A stretch of DNA of 64,000 nucleotides. Source: Pokkaliibacter plantistimulans (GTDB lineage Bacteria; Pseudomonadota; Gammaproteobacteria; Pseudomonadales; Balneatricaceae). Below are positions 1 through 8,965 of this stretch, piece by piece. Where the stretch lies: assembly GCF_046844695.1 (NCBI RefSeq), contig NZ_CP177354.1:3348001-3412000 (forward strand), written 5' to 3'. How positions within the stretch are numbered: position 1 is the stretch's first letter; each line of letters starts with the position of its first letter. The notes beneath the pieces were generated by a model that did no database searches, was not told where the DNA came from, and saw only the letters and a program-made list of their open reading frames with translations. The position numbers and the translations under genes were made by a program.

Positions 1-157
1 TGGCTTTGTCGTGAGATCCTGAGTGCGTCCTGAGCAAGGCGCAATCAAGGTCACAGCAAGGAAATTGGCCAGCAAACGCTGAAAAGGGCGGGAATTCGTC
101 GGCATCATCCCCAATAAAGTGCTATCACCACATGAATGGATACCGAGGTGAAGCCCT

Positions 158-2134
158 ATGCATGACGCTCCCGCTGGCCGTACCGGACCAGAGACCCAAC
201 CCCAGCCGACCGTTAACCATCCCGCGACGGTGGTCGCTCCACCTGCCCGAGCCCATATTCATCCGGGGCATCCGCACCGCAGCTCTGCCAATCGCCCCAG
301 CCTGATACTGGCGGCGCTGGGGATTGTCTACGGTGACATCGGCACCAGCCCGCTTTATACCCTGCGCGAATGTTTTGGCGAGCACCTCGGTTTACAGCCG
401 ACAGAGGCCAATGTGCTGGGTGTGCTGTCGCTGATCATCTGGGGGCTGCTGCTGGTGGTCTCACTGAAATACCTGCTGTTTGTTCTGCGTGCTGACAACC
501 GTGGCGAAGGGGGCATCCTTACCCTGCAAACCCTGATACGGCAGGTGCTTGGCAGCAAGGGGTTGTGGCTGGCCATGCTGGGGCTGATGGGAGGAGGCTT
601 CTTCTATGGTGAGGTGGTCATTACCCCTGCCATATCGGTACTGTCGGCGATTGAAGGGCTGGAGATCGCTACACCGGCCTTCAAGCCCTACGTGCTGCCC
701 TTGTCACTGGCGGTACTGATTGCTCTGTTTGCCATTCAGCACAAAGGTACGGCGAGGGTGGGCAAACTATTCGGCCCGGTGATGTTGCTGTGGTTTGCCA
801 CCCTGGGGGTGTTGGGGCTGCTGGCCATAATTGGCAATCCCGAAGTTCTGAAAGCGTTTAACCCTTACTGGGCTATTCACTTTATGCTGGTGCACAAGCT
901 GGTGGGCTTTCTTGCGCTTGGCTCGGTGGTACTGGCACTGACCGGCGCTGAGGCGCTTTATGCCGATATGGGCCATTTCGGTCGTCAGCCCATCCGCCTT
1001 GCCTGGTTTGGGTATGTGCTGCCCGCGCTGATTCTCAATTATCTGGGGCAGGGGGCGCTGATCCTCAGTGACCCGGCAACCCGCGCCAATCCTTTTTATC
1101 ATCTGGCGCCAGACTGGGCATTACTGCCGCTGGTCGGGCTGGCCACCATGGCGACCGTGATAGCCTCGCAGGCGGTGATCTCCGGCGTGTTCTCCCTGAC
1201 GCGGCAGGCGATTCAGATGGGTTATCTGCCACGCATGGAGATTCAGTACACCTCCGACCGGGAAATGGGGCAGATCTACATTCCGCTGATGAACTGGGGG
1301 CTGCTGCTGGCTGTGATTCTGGTGGTGAATTTCTTCGGTTCTTCCAGCGCGCTGGCCGGTGCCTACGGTATTGCCGTGACCGGCACCATGGTAATCACCA
1401 CCTTGCTCACCTGCACACTGGCCTGGCGCAGCTGGAACTGGTCACTCTGGCTGGTGGCACCGCTGTGTATAGCGCTGCTGTGCATTGACGTGCCACTGTT
1501 CAGTGCCAATCTCGTCAAGATCTTTGCCGGTGGCTGGCTGCCGTTGCTGATCGGTGTGATGGTCTTCACCCTGATGACCACCTGGCGACGGGGCAGAACG
1601 CTATTGCATCAGCATCTGACCCGAGTGGCCATTCCACTGGAGCGGCTGGTGGACAATCTGGAGACCTATCCGCCTGCGCGTGTCCCCGGCACGGCGATCT
1701 TTATGTCGCCGTCCATCACCGGCGTGCCCCATGCGCTGATGCATAACCTCAAACACAATCGCGTGCTGCATGAGCGGGTGTTCTTTCTCACCATCCGGAA
1801 TGAAGACCTGCCGTACATCGAAGATGAGCGCAAGATCAGGATCGAACAGCTATCGCCCACATTCTGGCGTATTCAGGCCTTCTACGGCTTCCGGGAAATC
1901 CCCGATGTGCAGGAGATTCTGGATTTGTGCGAGGACCACGACATCCATTTTGACCTGCTGCAGACCTCCTTCTTCCTGTCGCGGGAAACCCTGATCCAGA
2001 CACCTGTGCCGGGCATGGCCGCCTGGCGTGAGCATCTGTTTATCTGGATGAATCGCAATGCCAACCGCGCCACCGACTTCTTCCGCATTCCGGCCAACAG
2101 GGTGGTGGAGATGGGCGCGCAGATCGAGTTTTGA
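158..2134 (+). CDS. kup: Kup-family low-affinity potassium transporter
   Basis: This is an inner-membrane K+ uptake protein of the KUP/HAK/KT family, thought to work as a K+/H+ symporter. The family signature GDIGTSPLYTLRE lies at residues 59-71. It is followed by about 12 hydrophobic segments and a hydrophilic C-terminal domain of about 150 residues, the usual family layout. At 658 residues the protein is slightly long because of a Pro/His-rich cytoplasmic N-terminal extension of about 45 residues before the first membrane segment. The start is supported by an AGGTGA Shine-Dalgarno about 8 bases upstream. It stands alone on the plus strand and converges on the MFS gene that follows. Confidence 0.95.
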   Translation: MHDAPAGRTGPETQPQPTVNHPATVVAPPARAHIHPGHPHRSSANRPSLILAALGIVYGDIGTSPLYTLRECFGEHLGLQPTEANVLGVLSLIIWGLLLVVSLKYLLFVLRADNRGEGGILTLQTLIRQVLGSKGLWLAMLGLMGGGFFYGEVVITPAISVLSAIEGLEIATPAFKPYVLPLSLAVLIALFAIQHKGTARVGKLFGPVMLLWFATLGVLGLLAIIGNPEVLKAFNPYWAIHFMLVHKLVGFLALGSVVLALTGAEALYADMGHFGRQPIRLAWFGYVLPALILNYLGQGALILSDPATRANPFYHLAPDWALLPLVGLATMATVIASQAVISGVFSLTRQAIQMGYLPRMEIQYTSDREMGQIYIPLMNWGLLLAVILVVNFFGSSSALAGAYGIAVTGTMVITTLLTCTLAWRSWNWSLWLVAPLCIALLCIDVPLFSANLVKIFAGGWLPLLIGVMVFTLMTTWRRGRTLLHQHLTRVAIPLERLVDNLETYPPARVPGTAIFMSPSITGVPHALMHNLKHNRVLHERVFFLTIRNEDLPYIEDERKIRIEQLSPTFWRIQAFYGFREIPDVQEILDLCEDHDIHFDLLQTSFFLSRETLIQTPVPGMAAWREHLFIWMNRNANRATDFFRIPANRVVEMGAQIEF

Positions 2135-2175
2135 GGGGAATGATTTCCCCTCAACGAGTTGCTTGCTACCGCTGT

Positions 2176-3456
2176 TCACACCGGCTCTTTGCAGGTTATC
2201 AGCGGGCAGGCAGGGTTACTGGCAGATTGTTGGTTAGAAGAGGGTTGGCTAGCAGCAGATAGTTGGCTGGCAGAAGAGGGTTGGCTGGCGCTGGCAGCAC
2301 GCTGTGACAGCCACAAACCTGCAGCTGAAGCGATAGCGAGCAGCAAGGATGCGACACTCATGCTGCCGTCGCCCCAGTGATGGAAAGCAAAGCTACCCAG
2401 GGCGCTGCCCAGTGACATGCCGAAGTATATCGCCGAGGCATTCATGGCCAGCAACAGACCCCGAAGATTGGGCGCAAGGCTGATCAACCGGCGTTGTTGC
2501 GGGGTTTGAAACATCAGACCGAAGACCGCCCAGATTCCCGTGAGCGCAATACCTGCCCAGGGCAGTGCAGGGGCGAGGATAAACAGGCTGAACGTCACCA
2601 TCATGCCGATCAGTGCCGTCCACAACAGCTGATCAGGGCGGAAGCGCTCGGCCAGCACGCCTGAAAGCGCGTTACCAATCACACCGCCGATACCGAACGA
2701 CATCAATGCCGCTGCCAGCCAGTGTGCAGGCAGGTGGAAGTGACGTACCAGCAGAATGCTGATCAGGGTATAGCTGGCAAATTGCGAGGCCATCTGCATC
2801 AACATAGAGATGATGCTCCAGCTGGTATCGGCACGACGAAAGACGCTGAAGAAGGCCCGGGCTGTCACCAGTGGTGCCGGTGTCTGATCTTGCAGTAACA
2901 GTGATACCAGAATACCGCACAGCACGATGACCGCCGCCATCAGCAGAAACACACTCTGCCATGACCAGATCGCTCCCAGCCAGGATGCCAGAGGGACACC
3001 AAAGACGGTCGACAGCGTCATGCCGGTAAAGACAATGGCCAGTGCCCGGCCCTGATGGGCGGGAGCCACCAGCAGGGTCGACACGGCCAGTGCGGTCGGC
3101 CCGACAATAGCAGCACCGATGGCCAGTACACAACGAGCAGCGACCAGCCAGCTGTAGTCAGGTGCCAGAGCACTGCCGAAGGCACCTGCCGCCATGGCCA
3201 GCAGTCCGAATTGCAGCATCAGCCTGCGGCTGCGGCCGCTGCTCACCACCTGCATCAGCGGTGCGGCAATGGCAAAGATCAGTGCAAACAGTGACACCAG
3301 ACGGGCCATCTGAGTGGTCGACTGATGCATGCTGGCGGCCATGGGTTCCAGCAGACCTACCACCGCCAGCGAACAGGTATTGAAGGAAAAGTAGGAGGCG
3401 CTCAGGACCAGCAGGCACAGCAGGGTGCTGCGATCAGATGAGGATGAGGTTTCCAT
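2176..3456 (-). CDS. MFS transporter, DHA1-type drug/metabolite exporter
   Basis: A 426-residue major facilitator superfamily protein with about 12 membrane segments. It probably exports a small molecule using the proton gradient; the substrate is not predictable. The start has GGAG seven bases upstream. It is divergent from a LysR regulator 89 bp away, so that regulator probably controls it. The last ~38 residues are unusual: a soluble Ser/Ala/Gln-rich tail built from six-residue repeats of the form (A/S)-A-S-Q-(P/L)-S, encoded by an 18-bp DNA tandem repeat. MFS proteins normally end shortly after the last helix, so the tail looks like a slippage-derived addition. Confidence 0.88.
   Translation of the reverse strand: METSSSSDRSTLLCLLVLSASYFSFNTCSLAVVGLLEPMAASMHQSTTQMARLVSLFALIFAIAAPLMQVVSSGRSRRLMLQFGLLAMAAGAFGSALAPDYSWLVAARCVLAIGAAIVGPTALAVSTLLVAPAHQGRALAIVFTGMTLSTVFGVPLASWLGAIWSWQSVFLLMAAVIVLCGILVSLLLQDQTPAPLVTARAFFSVFRRADTSWSIISMLMQMASQFASYTLISILLVRHFHLPAHWLAAALMSFGIGGVIGNALSGVLAERFRPDQLLWTALIGMMVTFSLFILAPALPWAGIALTGIWAVFGLMFQTPQQRRLISLAPNLRGLLLAMNASAIYFGMSLGSALGSFAFHHWGDGSMSVASLLLAIASAAGLWLSQRAASASQPSSASQLSAASQPSSNQQSASNPACPLITCKEPV
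2230..2298. repeat. 18-bp imperfect tandem repeat inside an MFS gene
   Basis: Four units begin TTGGTTAGAAGAGGG (2230), TTGGCTAGCAGCAGATAG (2245), TTGGCTGGCAGAAGAGGG (2263) and TTGGCTGGCGCTGGCAGC (2281). All but the first are 18 bp long. They stay in frame with the minus-strand MFS gene and encode its Ser/Ala/Gln tail, so expansion or contraction would change tail length without shifting the frame. Confidence 0.8.
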
Positions 3457-3545
3457 GGGTGGCTCCGCACTGCATTGACGAGGTTGTCACTGTAAGAACG
3501 CACCACGTATAGTTGAAATCGATTATTAATATGGGAGCTATAACT

Positions 3546-4475
3546 GTGGTCGATTTGAGGGCCATTGATCTGAATCTGCTGGTGTCGCTCGATGTGCTGC
3601 TGGCTGAGCGTAATGTCACTCGCGCTGCCGAGCGGCTGCATATCAGCCAACCGGCGCTGTCTGCACAGCTGGGGCGGTTACGGCAAATTTTTGATGACCC
3701 GTTGCTGATGCCCGCAGAAGCCGGGCGCGGCATGACGCCGACGGCCCGGGGGCTGGAGTTGCTGGAGCCGCTCAGGGCGGCGTTGCTGCATCTGCATACC
3801 GTGATTCAGCGGCGGCCGGTGTTTGACCCGACGACGGATGAGCGCACTTTCCAGCTGGTAGCCACGGATAACAGCACTCTGGTGTACGGCTTACCGTTGA
3901 TCGAGCGATTTAACCGGCTGGGTTACAAGGGCATTCGTCTGGCCTTTCGCACTCCTGATCAGCAACTGCTGCCCAGTCAGATGGAAGGAGGCGAGGTCGA
4001 CATCATGATCGGCGCGCCGAACCTGATTCCCTCCAACCTCAAAGTGAAAGCGTTACGGCAGCTGCATTACGTTGTCGTCCAGCGTAAAGGGCACCCGCGC
4101 GGGACGGCGGCACTGACCCTCGATAGTTACTGTGAGCTGGAGCATCTGCTGGTTTCCAACAGTGGCGGTTCTTTCCACGGCTTTATCGATGACCGGCTGG
4201 AAGCACTGGGGCGTCGTCGCCGGGTGGCACTGTCAGTGCATCACTTCACGCTGGTCCCTGAGATATTGCGGCGTACTGACTATGTCAGTGTGCTGTCCTT
4301 ACCCTGTGCTGAGCGGTTTGCCGATACCCTCGATATCTTCGCGCTGCCTTTTGATGAGCCGGTGGCCTTTCCCGCCTGCCTCGCCTGGCATCCGCGCAAC
4401 CATCATGATCCGGGGCACCTGTGGCTGCGGGAGCAGATCACCGAACTGGTCAGGGAGCCGGTCAGCGAGTTATAG
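3546..4475 (+). CDS. LysR-family transcriptional regulator (NodD-like subgroup)
   Basis: A 309-residue LysR-type regulator. The N-terminal winged helix-turn-helix includes LNLLVSLDVLLAERNVTRAAERL and SQPALSAQLGRLR, and the C-terminal effector-binding domain follows. The opening pattern DLRAIDLNLL and the FDDPLL/GMTPTARG region place it in the NodD/NahR-like subgroup. I chose the GTG at 3546 because GGGAG sits eight bases before it. In-frame ATGs at 3513 and 3531 have no ribosome-binding site. It is divergent from the MFS exporter at 2176-3456, the usual LysR-target arrangement, so it probably regulates that exporter. The inducer is unknown. Confidence 0.9.
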   Translation: MVDLRAIDLNLLVSLDVLLAERNVTRAAERLHISQPALSAQLGRLRQIFDDPLLMPAEAGRGMTPTARGLELLEPLRAALLHLHTVIQRRPVFDPTTDERTFQLVATDNSTLVYGLPLIERFNRLGYKGIRLAFRTPDQQLLPSQMEGGEVDIMIGAPNLIPSNLKVKALRQLHYVVVQRKGHPRGTAALTLDSYCELEHLLVSNSGGSFHGFIDDRLEALGRRRRVALSVHHFTLVPEILRRTDYVSVLSLPCAERFADTLDIFALPFDEPVAFPACLAWHPRNHHDPGHLWLREQITELVREPVSEL

Positions 4476-4525
4476 CCGAGCAGGTGATTCAGTATTAGCG
4501 CCCGTAAAAAGATATACCGTTATCT

Positions 4526-4744
4526 TAGCAGGCTGTTGAAAAACGTTATCGAGGCAGCCGAGACAAGGAAATACCCCGAGGGCACAAGAAACAGGCGAAA
4601 AAGCGGAGTTTAGTGAACTAAATGAGCATTTGACTCGCTCCGCTCGCCCCTTCGGGGCCGTGCTAAAGCACGTTCAGCCTTTGGCTGTGAGCCTGTTTTT
4701 GACGAGGTATTCGGCAACGCAGATAGATTTTCAACGACCTGTTA
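4526..4744. repeat. Long copy of an end-palindromic intergenic repeat (~219 bp)
   Basis: The element opens with TAGCAGGCTGTTGAAAAACG and closes with a sequence whose reverse complement is TAACAGGTCGTTGAAAATCT, so its ends are imperfect inverted repeats. The interior has further short palindromes, for example TTTAGTGAACTAAA and the pair CCCCTTCGGGG, and could fold into a long branched hairpin. There is no open frame of interest. Two shorter relatives occur at 24978-25023 and 58681-58730. I recognise this as a family scattered through related marine gammaproteobacteria, but I know of no assigned function. Confidence 0.75.
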
Positions 4745-5080
4745 GGTCGGTGGCCTTCTGAGTATGGGTGCCGTGAACAGAGCTTCACCTGTTAGGCTGT
4801 TTGTCGCTGCTCAAGGTGACGCTGATAAAAATCTGTCAGGCTGAGCCGATTGCTGAGCTGACGATTATGCCGGGGTCGCCGGGGTTAAATTGCCAGTGGC
4901 ATCGTCGCAGTCCAGTGCACGGCACGGCACGGCAAACGATGAGGCTGACCCTTTTCTCTATTTGTGTCGGTAAACCACGCGCCTGTGCTCAGAACGCGAA
5001 CACCCTTGAAGGAGCCTCTGCAGCAGAGGCCGGGTGTGTCTGTGTACCGATGACTTTCCCAATAACAGGAGTTCATTACC
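4745..5080. other. Non-coding leader upstream of the ACR3-type transporter
   Basis: This 336-bp stretch lies between the repeat element and the TTG start of the next gene. I see no credible gene. A plus-strand open frame crosses it but has atypical composition, no homology I recognise, and overlaps the next gene. The one clear structure is a perfect hairpin, GCCTCTG (5014-5020) with CAGAGGC (5024-5030), about 50 bp before the start codon. It lacks a T-run, so it is not a standard terminator. Confidence 0.5.
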
Positions 5081-6151
5081 TTGTCTGCCCAATGTGAGGT
5101 CACCCTGAAAAAGTCGGCGGGAGTGCCGATGAGTCTGTTTGAGCGCTATCTGAGTGTGTGGGTTTTTCTGTGCATCGTCCTTGGTATCGCGCTGGGGCAG
5201 GGGATGCCAACGGTGTTCCAGTTTGTCGGGCGGCTGGAAATAGCTCAGGTCAATTTGCCCGTAGGGCTGCTGATCTGGGTGATGATCATTCCGATGCTGG
5301 TGAAAGTAGACTTTGGCGCCTTGCAGGAGGTGAGACACCACCTGCGGGGCATTGGCGTTACCTTGTTTGTGAACTGGCTGGTCAAACCATTTTCAATGGC
5401 CTTGCTGGGCTGGCTGTTCATTCGCCATTTGTTTGCCCCCATGCTCCCGGCTGAACAGCTCGACAGTTACATCGCGGGGCTGATCCTGCTGGCAGCCGCA
5501 CCCTGCACGGCGATGGTGTTTGTCTGGAGCCGACTGACTCAGGGTGATCCATTGTTCACTCTGTCGCAGGTGGCATTGAACGACAGCATCATGGTCGTCG
5601 CCTTTGCCCCGCTGGTGGGTCTGTTGCTCGGGATGTCTGCCATCGCCGTCCCGTGGGACACCCTGCTGACCTCCGTTGTGCTGTACATCGTGGTGCCGGT
5701 CATTCTGGCACAGCTGTGGCGCAAACAGCTGCTGGCCAGAGGGCAGGCTGCATTTGATGCTGCCATGGCAAAAATCGGCCCCTGGTCGATGGCGGCTTTA
5801 CTGGCAACGCTGGTGCTGCTGTTTGCATTTCAGGGAGAGGCGATTCTGCAGCAGCCAGTGGTGATTGCACTACTGGCCGTGCCCATCCTGATTCAGGTGC
5901 TGTTCAACTCGGCGCTGGCCTACTGGCTTAACCGCGTGCTGGGAGAGAAGCACAGTGTGGCATGCCCTTCAGCGCTGATCGGCGCGTCCAACTTCTTCGA
6001 GCTGGCGGTGGCTGCGGCGATCAGTCTGTTCGGCTTTAACTCGGGCGCAGCACTGGCGACGGTGGTCGGCGTGCTGATCGAAGTGCCGGTGATGCTGCTG
6101 GTCGTGCGTGTGGTGAACGGCTCAAAGGCATGGTACGAGGCCAAAGGCTGA
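5081..6151 (+). CDS. ACR3-family arsenite efflux permease (or related bile-acid/Na+ symporter superfamily member)
   Basis: A 356-residue, roughly ten-helix inner-membrane protein. PVGLLIWVMIIPMLVKVDF near residues 60-78 and the invariant-Cys segment AAAPCTAMVFVWS (Cys142) are ACR3 hallmarks. ACR3 pumps arsenite, and sometimes antimonite, out of the cell. The TTG start is chosen because AGGAG lies nine bases upstream. The in-frame ATG at residue 17 is also possible and would give a more typical length. No arsR, arsC or arsH flanks it, unlike most ars operons, so the gene is an orphan here and its regulation is unclear. A bidirectional terminator follows. Confidence 0.85.
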   Translation: MSAQCEVTLKKSAGVPMSLFERYLSVWVFLCIVLGIALGQGMPTVFQFVGRLEIAQVNLPVGLLIWVMIIPMLVKVDFGALQEVRHHLRGIGVTLFVNWLVKPFSMALLGWLFIRHLFAPMLPAEQLDSYIAGLILLAAAPCTAMVFVWSRLTQGDPLFTLSQVALNDSIMVVAFAPLVGLLLGMSAIAVPWDTLLTSVVLYIVVPVILAQLWRKQLLARGQAAFDAAMAKIGPWSMAALLATLVLLFAFQGEAILQQPVVIALLAVPILIQVLFNSALAYWLNRVLGEKHSVACPSALIGASNFFELAVAAAISLFGFNSGAALATVVGVLIEVPVMLLVVRVVNGSKAWYEAKG

Positions 6152-6295
6152 AGCGGCGTTCAGCTTCATAGCAGCGCGGTACGTATTAGGCTGCGAATCC
6201 GACCCTCTGCGCAACCCTGACCTTAGCCTGACAGATATTTCGGAGCAGGTGTAAGCACTGAACAATGGCTGTCCGATATCACCTCATTACCTAGT

Positions 6296-6333
6296 AAAAA
6301 GCCCGTGTTTCTTACGAAATCACGGGCTTTTTT
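6296..6333. terminator. Bidirectional rho-independent terminator
   Basis: AAAAAGCCCGTG and CACGGGCTTTTTT form a seven-base-pair GC-rich stem flanked by A-run and T-run. It sits between the convergent ACR3 and argC genes and can end transcription from both. Confidence 0.9.
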
Positions 6334-6361
6334 GTCTTCTGCAACCAGTCAGTTGCCAGGC

Positions 6362-7300
6362 TCAGTCGATATTCACGCAGAGGGATTCATCCAGCCCCAG
6401 CATGATATTGAGGTTTTGTACTGCCGCGCCAGAGGCGCCTTTGCCGAGGTTGTCCAGTTTGGCGACCAGCAGGCTGCGATCGCCTTCCTTGTTGCCATAG
6501 ACAGAAATCTGCACTTCGTTGCTGCCTTCTACACCGTGAGGGGTGATGAAAGGAGCATTGGCAGGATCAATCTCGTTGTAAGGGTTGACCTTGACGAAGA
6601 TTTCACCGGCGTAGGCATCGGCCAAGACCTTGTGCAGGGCTTCGCTGCTCTGGCCTTTGGGCAGATGCAGCGGAATCATCACCAGCATGCCCTGAGCGAA
6701 GGTGCCTACGCTGGGGATGAAGATGGGCTGATGAGCCAGAGCACTGTGGGTCTGGATCTCCGGTAGGTGCTTGTGGTTGAAGCCCAAGCCGTAAGCGGCA
6801 AAGGTTGGCACCTTTTCATCGCTTTCGTAACGTTCGATCATGGGTTTGCCACCACCGGTATAGCCTGAAATGGCATTGATGGTGTACAGGCCTTCGGCGG
6901 CCAGAGCACCTGCTTTTACCAGCGGTTGCAGCAGCACGATCGCACCGGTGGCGTAGCAGCCAGGGTTGGAGACGCGGGCAGCACTGGCGATTTTACTGCG
7001 CTGTTCGGGGTGAATTTCTGGCAGGCCGTAGACCCAGCCGTCAGCGATACGATGGGCAGAACTGGCATCCAGTACACGGCAGCCCACTTCGCCTGCCAGC
7101 AGGGCAGACTCTTTGGAAGCGTCATCAGGCAGGCAGAGGATGGTAACGTCCACTTCGCTCATCAGGCGCTTTTTAGCGTCGATATTGCGTTTTTCAGAAG
7201 GATCGATGCTGACAACCTGTACATGAGGGTGGTTAGCCAGGCGCTGTCTTACCTGCAGACCGGTAGTGCCTGATTCGCCGTCGATAAAAACCTTTTTCAT
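6362..7300 (-). CDS. argC: N-acetyl-gamma-glutamyl-phosphate reductase (short, type 2)
   Basis: It catalyses the NADPH-dependent reduction of N-acetylglutamyl-5-phosphate to the semialdehyde in arginine biosynthesis. The 312-residue product is the short ArgC type, about 30 residues shorter than the E. coli form. Visible are the N-terminal nucleotide-binding loop DGESGTTGLQ, the catalytic cysteine in SNPGCYATG (Cys115) and the SGYTGGGKPMIERY segment. The ATG at 7300 has AAGGAG eight bases upstream. The frame stays open further upstream, but without homology or a ribosome-binding site. It is a single gene; no other arg genes are in the window. Confidence 0.95.
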   Translation of the reverse strand: MKKVFIDGESGTTGLQVRQRLANHPHVQVVSIDPSEKRNIDAKKRLMSEVDVTILCLPDDASKESALLAGEVGCRVLDASSAHRIADGWVYGLPEIHPEQRSKIASAARVSNPGCYATGAIVLLQPLVKAGALAAEGLYTINAISGYTGGGKPMIERYESDEKVPTFAAYGLGFNHKHLPEIQTHSALAHQPIFIPSVGTFAQGMLVMIPLHLPKGQSSEALHKVLADAYAGEIFVKVNPYNEIDPANAPFITPHGVEGSNEVQISVYGNKEGDRSLLVAKLDNLGKGASGAAVQNLNIMLGLDESLCVNID

Positions 7301-7601
7301 ATGCGCTCCTTGTACAAAGTGTGAGCTGACTGCCATGGCGTGAAGAGGGCAGCTGGATGTTTTCTGAATCCTGACAAGAGTCGAGCTGCCATGCCTATAT
7401 TTAGCGGCGAATTGTGTCAAATTCCCGTCATCAGGTACAGCTGCCGACAAAGAATTAGCCCATTGTCAGGCCGCCTCAACTGCCGCTGAGTCATCCTGTG
7501 TCAGATTGAGGTATAGCGGCTGCCGAAATAGCGCAGCTGATGATGCCAGAGGTGTTCGTCGCACAGCAGCCCGGGCAGAAACAGCAGGGGAGTAGTCGTA
7601 C
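7301..7601. other. Intergenic region, nothing recognised
   Basis: This is about 300 bp between the argC start and the stop of the co-directional MFS gene. I see no gene, strong hairpin or repeat. It must hold the argC promoter. Confidence 0.4.
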
Positions 7602-8858
7602 TCATTGCGTTTTTGATCCTGCTGGTTTGACGGTGCCGAATGAGCTTTTACCCGTCCAGGCCAGCAGCAGGCCGATGCTGGCGACGATGATGGTCAGACT
7701 GGCGACGGCATTCCAGCCCTGATGCTGCCACAGCCAGCCACTGACAGTGCCGGTGATGCTGGAACCCATGTAATAGAACATCAGGTACAACGATGAGGCG
7801 TGGCTCTTGGTTTTGCCAGCCAGTGGGCCGATGCTGCTGCTGGCGACAGAGTGACCCAGGAAGAAGCCGATGGTGATCAGTGAGATGCCGACGATGATCA
7901 TCGGCAGCCCGGTGTAGAGCGTCGCCACCACACCGAGCAGGGTGGTGATAAAGCTCAGTGCCAGTGTCAGGCGCTTACCCAGTCTCAGAGACAGGTTGCC
8001 CGAGTAGGACGATGCTACCATGCCAATGGCATAGGTCAGAAAGATCGTGCTCAGCTGCGTCTGACTCAGATGGTAGGGTGCTGACGACAGGCGAAAGGCA
8101 AGGTAGTTGAAGATAGTGACGAACACGCTGGTCAATACAAAGCCAAGGGCATAGATCCGCACCATGGCCGGATTGCGCAGATGCTGCTGCCAGGCCTGCA
8201 GATGAAAACTCAGGGGTTTGCGGGGCTGCGGAGTGAAGTTGCGCGAGGGCGGCAGCAACCAGGCAAATCCTGCGGTGGCCAGCAGGCAGGCGGTCGCCAG
8301 CATGGCAAGAGCTCCCTGCCATGACACGAATTCAGTGACAAACCCCATTCCAACCCGGCCAATCATGGCGCCGAAACCCGTTCCCGCGATATAGAGCCCC
8401 ATGGTTTTGCCCAGATGCTCAGGCTCAATCTCTTCGGCCAGATAGGCCATAGCGATGGCGGGGACGCCTCCGAGTACCAGACCTTCCAGCGCGCGGGCAA
8501 TCAGAAAGGCGTGCCAGTTCGGCGCCAGCGCTGCGATCAGATTCAGTACGCCAGCCAGCGCCATGGAGGTGAACATCAGGCTCTTGCGGCTGAGTGACTG
8601 CGACAGCGCGCCGGTCATCAGGATCGACATCGCCAGAAAACCCGTGGTCAGCGACAGTGCCAGCGACGATGCGCCGGGGCTGAGCTGAAAGCTGTGGGCG
8701 AACGCGGGCAGCAGCGGCTGCACGCAGTAGATCAGGGAGAAACTGGCGAAACCTGCCAGAAACAGCGCGATTTCTACCTGACGATAAGTTTTGGTGCCTT
8801 TGCTGATCCAGTTGGGGGTGTGTACAGCGGGAGAGAGGTCGGAGGTAAGGGTAGACAT
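7602..8858 (-). CDS. MFS transporter, YnfM-like
   Basis: A 12-helix major facilitator of 418 residues in the YnfM-like group (arabinose-efflux/multidrug family). The motif between helices 2 and 3 reads GALSQSLSRKSLM, and GLVLGGVPAIAMAYLAEEI is typical of this group. It is divergent from a LysR regulator 107 bp away, the same arrangement as ynfM/ynfL in Escherichia coli, which supports functional pairing. The start is uncertain: the ATG at 8858 has a weak GGA upstream, and a GTG at 8873 would add five residues. Substrate unknown. Confidence 0.85.
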   Translation of the reverse strand: MSTLTSDLSPAVHTPNWISKGTKTYRQVEIALFLAGFASFSLIYCVQPLLPAFAHSFQLSPGASSLALSLTTGFLAMSILMTGALSQSLSRKSLMFTSMALAGVLNLIAALAPNWHAFLIARALEGLVLGGVPAIAMAYLAEEIEPEHLGKTMGLYIAGTGFGAMIGRVGMGFVTEFVSWQGALAMLATACLLATAGFAWLLPPSRNFTPQPRKPLSFHLQAWQQHLRNPAMVRIYALGFVLTSVFVTIFNYLAFRLSSAPYHLSQTQLSTIFLTYAIGMVASSYSGNLSLRLGKRLTLALSFITTLLGVVATLYTGLPMIIVGISLITIGFFLGHSVASSSIGPLAGKTKSHASSLYLMFYYMGSSITGTVSGWLWQHQGWNAVASLTIIVASIGLLLAWTGKSSFGTVKPAGSKTQ

Positions 8859-8934
8859 GATGCGATCCAGCACTGCGGGTGGTATGAGCTGAATTATAGG
8901 GATCGGCCCTGTATTGATCTAATATATGGAAGAC

Positions 8935-8944
8935 TCGAATTCGA
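8935..8944. promoter_or_regulatory. Candidate operator between the divergent ynfM-like and LysR genes
   Basis: The perfect palindrome TCGAATTCGA sits in the 107-bp divergent promoter region, 22 bp before the LysR start. It is a plausible autoregulatory site, but LysR boxes are degenerate and this is only positional evidence. Confidence 0.3.
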
Positions 8945-8965
8945 TATGTTTTGGAGATGGAGTGA

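Noticed and set aside
1..157. Possible IS end at the window start (TGGCTTTGTCG)
   Set aside because: It resembles the GGCTTTGTTGC end of the IS903-type remnant but breaks off after eight bases, with no partner repeat; chance similarity is likely.
4801..5097. Plus-strand 98-codon open frame before the ACR3 gene
   Set aside because: It ends inside the next gene's start, has Cys-rich random composition and no homology; kept as non-coding leader.
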